Below, one piece after another: positions 59,087 to 64,000 of a stretch of 64,000 nucleotides of DNA; positions within the stretch are counted from its first letter, which is position 1, and every line of letters begins with the position of its first letter. The DNA comes from Subtercola sp. PAMC28395 (GTDB taxonomy: Bacteria; Actinomycetota; Actinomycetes; Actinomycetales; Microbacteriaceae), in assembly GCF_018889995.1 (NCBI RefSeq), contig NZ_CP076547.1:868001-932000 (forward strand), written 5' to 3'. The translations under genes and the position numbers were made by a program. Under the pieces are notes generated by a model. The model was not told where the DNA came from. It saw nothing but the letters and a program-made list of their open reading frames with translations, and searched no databases.

Positions 59087-60058
59087 CTACCCGGCGAGTG
59101 CCGACGACAGGGCCGCGAGGGTGTCGGCCATCCACCCCGTGAAGGTCGAACCGGCCGGCAACGTCTCAGTGACGGGCACCGTCGACGCCCCGGCGGCGAT
59201 GGCCGATGCCCGCACCGCATCGGTCTGCGGGCCGACGGTCTGCGAGTTGTAGACGAACAGCCTCACCTCGCCCGTTGTGAAGAGAGCCTCTGTTTCAGCG
59301 ACAACGTCGGGTGCAGCATCCGTTCCACCCTCGACTGCCGCGCTGAACTTCTCTGGCGTCACGTTCACCAGGCCGATCGCGTCGAGCATGTACAACGGCA
59401 CCGGCTCGGTGATGGCGACCGGGGTTCCGGAATAGGTGCTCTTCAGTTGCGCCTCGGTCGCTTCGAGGGAGGCGAGCTTGTGCTGGAACACCGCGGCATT
59501 CGACGAGATGGCAGCAGAATCCGCAGGTACCAGGGCAGTGAGCCTGACGGCCAGCTCATCTGCGACCTTGGAGACAGTCGGAATGTCATACCAGAGGTGT
59601 TCGTTGAACGACCCGTTCGCAGGGTGTTGGTCTTTGCCCGAGACAGTCGCCGCGTTCACCACCACGACGTCGGGATTCCTGGCGCTGGCCACCATGGCAT
59701 CGAAGAAGTCGTCGTAGCCGCCGCCGTTCTCGACGACGATGTCCGCCTTCGATACGGCGAGCTGGTTCTGCGCGTCGGCGGTGAACTCATGCGGGTCTTT
59801 TGACGGGTCGGTGATGATCGACGTCACCGACACGGCGGCGCCGCCGATCTGGGCGGCGATGTCACCGTAGACGTTGGTCGACGTGACGATGGAGATGGTC
59901 GAATGCCCTCCTCCGGCCGCTCCGCCGGAGCCAGAGGGCGCTGACGCCCCACCGGCGCACCCGGAGAGCATCAGCAGCGACGCCGCCGCCGCCGCGAGCG
60001 ACACCACCATACGCGGAGGGAGCTTGGTGGCGCGAGAATCAGAACGGGTGCGGCTCAT
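59087..60058 (-). CDS. znuA: Zinc ABC transporter substrate-binding lipoprotein
   Basis: 323 residues. Signal peptide and lipobox: basic start, SLAAAAASLLMLSGC, with lipidated Cys near 34. Cluster A-I fold: NVYGDIAAQIGGAAVSVTSI, DPHEFTADAQNQLAVSKADI, the EHLWYDIPTVSKVADELAV histidine, and DAIGLVNVTPEKFSAAVEGG. Captures Zn2+ outside the membrane. It has no internal His-rich loop, unlike many ZnuA. First gene of the zinc operon; a Zur box lies 70 bp upstream. Confidence 0.92.
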   Translation of the reverse strand: MSRTRSDSRATKLPPRMVVSLAAAAASLLMLSGCAGGASAPSGSGGAAGGGHSTISIVTSTNVYGDIAAQIGGAAVSVTSIITDPSKDPHEFTADAQNQLAVSKADIVVENGGGYDDFFDAMVASARNPDVVVVNAATVSGKDQHPANGSFNEHLWYDIPTVSKVADELAVRLTALVPADSAAISSNAAVFQHKLASLEATEAQLKSTYSGTPVAITEPVPLYMLDAIGLVNVTPEKFSAAVEGGTDAAPDVVAETEALFTTGEVRLFVYNSQTVGPQTDAVRASAIAAGASTVPVTETLPAGSTFTGWMADTLAALSSALAG

Positions 60059-60127
60059 GACGAGGCAATCTAAGGAGGTGAGACAGAAACGCCGAACGGC
60101 GCATCCTCCACCGATCGTAAACGCTAT

Positions 60128-60142
60128 TGATAATGATTGTCA
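60128..60142. promoter_or_regulatory. Zur box upstream of znuA
   Basis: TGATAATGATTGTCA is a near-perfect inverted repeat (TGAtAAT-G-ATTgTCA) matching the Zur/Fur-type consensus TGATAATNATTATCA with one mismatch. It is 70 bp upstream of the znuA start and about 77 bp from the end of the E2 gene. Zinc-loaded Zur should bind here and repress the znuA-znuC-znuB-zur operon. Confidence 0.85.
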
Positions 60143-60218
60143 AAAGCAACAAGCATGCTGAGATGAGAGCCCGGCCGCTGACGCCCGTCGTGTCGTCTCC
60201 GTCTCCGGCAGCCCGACA

Positions 60219-61700
60219 TCAGTCGAGCAGCAGTGCGGGTTCCTCCACGATTGCTGCCACGTCGGCGAGGAACCTGCTCGCCACGTCTCCGTCGACCACG
60301 CGATGGTCGAAACTCGCCCCGAGGGTCGTCACGAACCGGGGGCGCACTTCGCCATCGACGACCCACGGCCGTTGCTTGATGGTTCCGAGCGCGATGATCG
60401 CCACCTCACCCGGATTCAGGATCGGCGTGCCGGTGTCCATACCGAACACACCGATGTTCGTGATCGTGATGGTGCCGTCGGCCATGTCGGCGGGGCTGGT
60501 CCGCCCCTCGCGTGCCGTGAGTGTGAGATTCTCGAGCGCACCAGCGAGCTGGAGCAGCGTCATCGACTGGGCCTCTTTGACATTCGGTACCAACAGTCCG
60601 CGCGGCGTGGCCGCGGCGACACCCAGGTTCACGTAGTTGCGAACGATGATCTCTTTGTCGGTCCACGCCGAATTCACCATCGGGTTGCGACGCACAGCCC
60701 AGATGATCGCCTTGGCGATGATGAGCAGCGGCGAGACCTTGACGCCGGCAAAGTCGGCCGAAGCCTTCAGCCGCTTCACGAACTCCATCGTGCGCGTCGC
60801 ATCGACGTCGACGAACAGGCTCACGTGAGGCGCAGTGAAGGCGCTCGCCACCATCGATCTCGCAATGTGCTTGCGCACGCCCTTGACGGGAATACGCTCT
60901 TCGCGTTCGTCTGCCCACTGCGGAGTCTCGATGTTGTGGAACACCTTCGCCTGCGAGGCGTGGCGAATCACGTCGTCGCGAGTGATGTCGCCGATCGGGC
61001 CCGTCGGCGTGACCTCGGTCAGGATGACGTCGAGATCCTTCGCCAGCTTGCGGATCGGCGGTTTTGCAATGACCGGCAAGCCGGTGATGGCAGGCGAGGA
61101 GTGCCCCACCGGCCTGGTCGCGACCGGTGAAGCGGGGCCCGCCGGAGCCGCGGCCGCGGAGGGCGCGGGCGAAGCGGCCATTGCCGCCGCGGCTGGCCGC
61201 GGCGCGATCGACGCCGGACTCCCACCGAGAGGGGCACCACTGCCCGCAGCACTCACCCCGCGTGGCCGGCGCCTGCTCGAAACGTGACCCTTGGTGCCGT
61301 AGCCCACGAGCACAGCACCCGGCGCCTCGTCGCTCGACACCGTCGAAGCGGCATCTGCAACCGACTGGGCGATGTCGGCGTCGATGGCGGTCGCTGCGAC
61401 CGGCGCCACTGTGGCCGAGACTTCGGGCGCATCGGCTGCAGACCCCTCTGCCCCGGCACTTCTGCCGAAGACGCGGATGATCGGCGCGCCAACCTCGACT
61501 GTGGTGCCCTCGAGCACCAGCAGTTCACGCACAACACCCTCGTACGGTGACGGCAGCTCGACGAGTGACTTCGCCGTCTCGATCTCGACGATCACCTGGT
61601 TGATCTCGATGGTGTCGCCCGGTTTCACGCGCCACGACACGATTTCAGCCTCGGTCAGGCCCTCACCGACGTCGGGCAGATGAAACAGGGATTCACTCAT
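60219..61700 (-). CDS. bkdB: Branched-chain 2-oxoacid dehydrogenase E2 (dihydrolipoamide acyltransferase)
   Basis: 493 residues. Lipoyl domain (1-80) with the lipoylated lysine in [20 protein letters not shown]; an Ala/Pro-rich linker (about 95-210); E1/E3-binding segment [20 protein letters not shown]; catalytic domain with the HxxxD motif in [15 protein letters not shown] near the end. It carries acyl groups from E1 to CoA. It is 40 bp downstream of the E1 beta gene. Single lipoyl domain fits branched-chain or pyruvate complexes; the cluster with these E1 subunits favours branched-chain acids. Confidence 0.92.
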   Translation of the reverse strand: MSESLFHLPDVGEGLTEAEIVSWRVKPGDTIEINQVIVEIETAKSLVELPSPYEGVVRELLVLEGTTVEVGAPIIRVFGRSAGAEGSAADAPEVSATVAPVAATAIDADIAQSVADAASTVSSDEAPGAVLVGYGTKGHVSSRRRPRGVSAAGSGAPLGGSPASIAPRPAAAAMAASPAPSAAAAPAGPASPVATRPVGHSSPAITGLPVIAKPPIRKLAKDLDVILTEVTPTGPIGDITRDDVIRHASQAKVFHNIETPQWADEREERIPVKGVRKHIARSMVASAFTAPHVSLFVDVDATRTMEFVKRLKASADFAGVKVSPLLIIAKAIIWAVRRNPMVNSAWTDKEIIVRNYVNLGVAAATPRGLLVPNVKEAQSMTLLQLAGALENLTLTAREGRTSPADMADGTITITNIGVFGMDTGTPILNPGEVAIIALGTIKQRPWVVDGEVRPRFVTTLGASFDHRVVDGDVASRFLADVAAIVEEPALLLD

Positions 61701-61740
61701 GTCAGCTCCTTGTGATTCATGTGGGCATCTGACGACGTCA

Positions 61741-62727
61741 TCAGAATGCCAGTGCCCGATCGACCGCTTCGAGCACCCTGTCGGCGTCGGGCAAGTAGAG
61801 CCCTTCGACCTTCGACGAAGGGTACGGAGTGTCGAACCCCGAAACCCGCAGGACGGGCGCTTCGAGCGAGTAGAACGCCCTCTCAGCGACCGTCGCTGCG
61901 ATCTCCGAACCGACGCTCACATTGCCGGGGGCCTCTTGGCAGACGACGAGCCTGCCCGTCTTCTCGACCGACGCGACAATCGGTGCATAGTCGATCGGGC
62001 TCAGCGACCGGAGGTCGATGACCTCGATGCTGATTCCCTCGTCTCCCGCCACTTGCGCCGCCTGGAGCAGCACGGAGACCATGGCGCCGTGCCCGACGAC
62101 CGTCACGTCGGTGCCGACACGAACGACACGGCTGGCGTGGAGCTTCGCCGCGCTCGAGGTGAAGTCGACGGGGCCCTTGGGCCAGTATCTGCTCTTCGGT
62201 TCGAAGAACAGCACGGGGTCGTTCGACGCGATCGCCTCCTGGATCATCCAGTACGCATCGTTCGGAGTGCTCGGGCTGACCACCCGGAGCCCCGCCGTGT
62301 GTGCGAAGTAGGCTTCGGGGCTCTCCTGGTGATGTTCCACAGCACCGATGTGCCCGCCATAGGGCACACGGATGACGACCGGCATCGCCACCGAGCCGCT
62401 GGTGCGGTTCGTCATCTTGGCCAGCTGCGTCGTGATCTGGTCGAACCCGGGGAAGATGAACCCATCGAACTGGATCTCGCAGACAGGCCGGTACCCGCGC
62501 ATCGCGAGCCCGACCGCCGTGCCGATGATCCCTGATTCTGCGAGCGGCGTGTCGAGCACACGCTTGGCGCCGAATTCAGCCTGCAGGCCCTCGGTGACGC
62601 GGAAGACGCCGCCGAGAGTACCGATGTCTTCGCCCATGAGGAGCACACGATCATCCGCAGCCAAGGCCGCACGCAGGCCGGCGTTCAGCGCCTTCGCCAT
62701 GGGCATTTCTTCGAGTGTCGTGGGCAT
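61741..62727 (-). CDS. bkdA2: 2-oxoacid dehydrogenase E1 beta subunit
   Basis: 328 residues. [80 protein letters not shown] and [10 protein letters not shown] are the transketolase-type pyrimidine-binding signatures of BkdA2/AcoB/PdhB. Forms the alpha2beta2 decarboxylase with the upstream gene; start and stop share one base (TGATG). Confidence 0.92.
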   Translation of the reverse strand: MPTTLEEMPMAKALNAGLRAALAADDRVLLMGEDIGTLGGVFRVTEGLQAEFGAKRVLDTPLAESGIIGTAVGLAMRGYRPVCEIQFDGFIFPGFDQITTQLAKMTNRTSGSVAMPVVIRVPYGGHIGAVEHHQESPEAYFAHTAGLRVVSPSTPNDAYWMIQEAIASNDPVLFFEPKSRYWPKGPVDFTSSAAKLHASRVVRVGTDVTVVGHGAMVSVLLQAAQVAGDEGISIEVIDLRSLSPIDYAPIVASVEKTGRLVVCQEAPGNVSVGSEIAATVAERAFYSLEAPVLRVSGFDTPYPSSKVEGLYLPDADRVLEAVDRALAF

Positions 62728-63848
62728 CAGGCACCTTCGTTCAGCGATGATTCGTACGCTTCGAGCCAGGCCTTCTGTTCCGCCGGTACCGGGTGCGGTT
62801 CTGAGTACACGGTGTCGAAGATGCTCGCCAGGGAGGGCGGCCCGAGCTCGAGCGTGCGGTGCCTGAGGTCTGCCGCGAAATCGTCGGCCTCTGCAGCGAC
62901 CTCGGAGAAGAAGGCGTCGTCGGCGCCGCGTGAACGCAGGTACGAAGCGAACCGGATGATCGGATCCCTCGCGACCCAGTAGGCCAGTTGCTCTGGCGTC
63001 TGGTACCGGGTGGGGTCGTCGCTGGTCGTGTGCGCGCCGATGCGGTACGTGACCGCCTCGATGAGTGACGGACCGAGGCCGGAGCGGGCCTCGTCGAGGT
63101 GCTTGCGCGTGGCAGCGAAGCTCGCGAGTACGTCATTGCCGTCGATCTGCACGCTGGGCACCCCGAACCCCCGCGAGCGCAGGTAGAGAGGTATGCGGGA
63201 CTGCGTGGAGACCGGCACCGAGATGGCCCAGTGGTTGTTCTGCAGAAAGAAGACCTGCGGAGTCTGGTTGCTGGCGGCGAAGACGAATGCCTCGCTGACA
63301 TCGCCCTGGCTGGTTGAACCATCGCCGAAGTAGGTCATCACCGCGGTGTCGACGGAGGTGTCACCGGTGCCGACCAGCCCGTCGAAAGCCACGCCCATCG
63401 CATACCCTGTGGCGTGCAGGGTCTGCGAGCCGATCACGAGGGTGTAGTTGCGGAAGTTGCCGTTGGCGGGGTCGTTGGGGTCCCAGCCGCCCAGGCTCAC
63501 TCCGCGCATCACCTTCACGATGTCGACGATGTCGATACCCCGGACCAGGGCGACGCCGTGTTCGCGGTAGCTGGGGAAGAGAACATCCTGCGGCCGCGAA
63601 GCCCGGGCAGAACCCACCTGTGCCGCCTCCTGGCCGTGACTCGGGGGCCAGAGACCCATCTGCCCCTGGCGCTGCAGGTTGGTGCACTCCTCGTCGAAAC
63701 GGCGGGTTATCGCCATGTCCCGATAGAACTGGCGGTAGTCGTCTTCGCTCAGCGATTCCAGGTACGGAAGGTACGGTTCGGCCGCAGCGCTCGGGGCGAA
63801 TTCGCCGTCGATCGTAAGAAACTGTACCGTCGGCGAATCTTCTGCCAC
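62727..63848 (-). CDS. bkdA1: 2-oxoacid dehydrogenase E1 alpha subunit
   Basis: 373 residues. The TPP motif GDGSTSQGDVSEAFVFAAS...FFLQNNHWAIS (GDG-N) is intact; SLGGWDPNDP and IGSQTLHATGYAMGVAF precede it, and RIGAHTTSDDPTRYQTPEQL follows, the branched-chain E1 alpha signature. Decarboxylates 2-oxoacids, probably from valine, leucine and isoleucine, for branched fatty acid primers typical of these bacteria. First gene of the three-gene operon seen here, though a HisC-like aminotransferase lies 35 bp upstream on the same strand. Confidence 0.92.
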   Translation of the reverse strand: MAEDSPTVQFLTIDGEFAPSAAAEPYLPYLESLSEDDYRQFYRDMAITRRFDEECTNLQRQGQMGLWPPSHGQEAAQVGSARASRPQDVLFPSYREHGVALVRGIDIVDIVKVMRGVSLGGWDPNDPANGNFRNYTLVIGSQTLHATGYAMGVAFDGLVGTGDTSVDTAVMTYFGDGSTSQGDVSEAFVFAASNQTPQVFFLQNNHWAISVPVSTQSRIPLYLRSRGFGVPSVQIDGNDVLASFAATRKHLDEARSGLGPSLIEAVTYRIGAHTTSDDPTRYQTPEQLAYWVARDPIIRFASYLRSRGADDAFFSEVAAEADDFAADLRHRTLELGPPSLASIFDTVYSEPHPVPAEQKAWLEAYESSLNEGA

Positions 63849-63883
63849 CTGGTTACCTCGTACTTCTGTGTGTGGGCCGGCCT

Positions 63884-64000
63884 CTAACGTACCGGCTCCG
63901 CCGTGCGCCGCTTTGAGAGGTTCTGAACAATCTCTTCGGTTGAAGAAAGGAGTTTACCTACAGACTCGGACTCCCCGATGGAGATCCTGATCCCTTCGGG
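63884..64000 (-). CDS. Histidinol-phosphate/aromatic aminotransferase, C-terminal end (cut by window edge)
   Basis: The reverse strand is open from the window edge to a TAG at 63884, 38 residues: PEGIRISIGESESVGKLLSS, TEEIVQNLSKRRTAEPVR. The PEGxRISIG motif followed by an amphipathic helix is the C-terminus of HisC-type class I/II aminotransferases. It lies 35 bp upstream of the E1 alpha gene and is probably co-transcribed. Too little remains to tell HisC from aromatic aminotransferase. Confidence 0.65.
   Translation of the reverse strand, partial: PEGIRISIGESESVGKLLSSTEEIVQNLSKRRTAEPVR

Overview
This 64 kb window is high-GC bacterial chromosome with dense coding, short intergenic gaps, frequent GTG starts and many stop-start overlaps of the ATGA or GTGA type. 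Protein content points to an actinobacterium of the Microbacteriaceae type: Asp23/AmaP clusters, cysteine-free variant ribosomal proteins L33 and S14 beside a Zur/ZnuABC locus, YtxH-like and PLDc_N small membrane proteins, and an OhrR/MarR-rich regulator set. I cannot name the genus. I saw no rRNA, tRNA, CRISPR array, prophage or insertion sequence; this looks like ordinary core and soft-core chromosome.

Layout. 1-312: start of a family 2 glycosyltransferase, cut by the window edge. 442-2693: lactate module (LldR-type regulator and LldD) with two tandem operator-like sites. 2846-11270: arginine/ornithine/proline block. An operon of a guanidine-modifying hydrolase (DDAH or arginine dihydrolase), RocD and a POT peptide transporter is transcribed away from an Lrp regulator; a YtrA-type GntR gene and a fused PutA follow. 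Together they could turn arginine or ornithine into glutamate. 11387-18502: assorted genes (ArsR-SRPBCC fusion, AlkA-like glycosylase, class III aminotransferase behind a 24-bp perfect palindrome, PMM-like HAD phosphatase, TraR/DksA protein, OhrR-like regulator, haloperoxidase-like hydrolase). 18845-20551: coiled-coil membrane protein of unknown function.

20656-25041 is the most distinctive region: a divergent envelope-stress module. One arm encodes an ECF sigma factor, a translationally coupled protein that looks like an anti-sigma head fused to an Asp23-like tail, and a small Asp23-like protein. The other arm encodes Asp23/Gls24, a DUF2273-like protein, a second Asp23-like protein, a DUF6286-like membrane protein and an AmaP-like anchor, all overlapping by 4 bp, followed by a CsbD stress gene.

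25156-53219 is a mosaic of housekeeping and accessory genes: lactonase, M18 aminopeptidase, a pectinacetylesterase-family protein with an altered nucleophile motif, PhzF, MocR, quinone oxidoreductases, pentapeptide protein, MarR with two operator boxes, deaminase, MHS and DHA2 transporters, GNATs, a TetR/FMN-reductase pair, phosphoketolase, an SRPBCC protein paired with a dienelactone-hydrolase-fold protein lacking its catalytic residues, DinB-like protein and a Pif1-like helicase. 53278-64000: CopD-CtaG fusion, HU, variant ribosomal proteins S14/L33/L28, Zur, ZnuBCA with a good Zur box, and a branched-chain 2-oxoacid dehydrogenase operon (E1 alpha, E1 beta, E2) preceded by the end of a HisC-like aminotransferase. 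Two families of dispersed intergenic inverted repeats (family A: 2721, 2804, 16601; family B: 16084, 17555) are also present.
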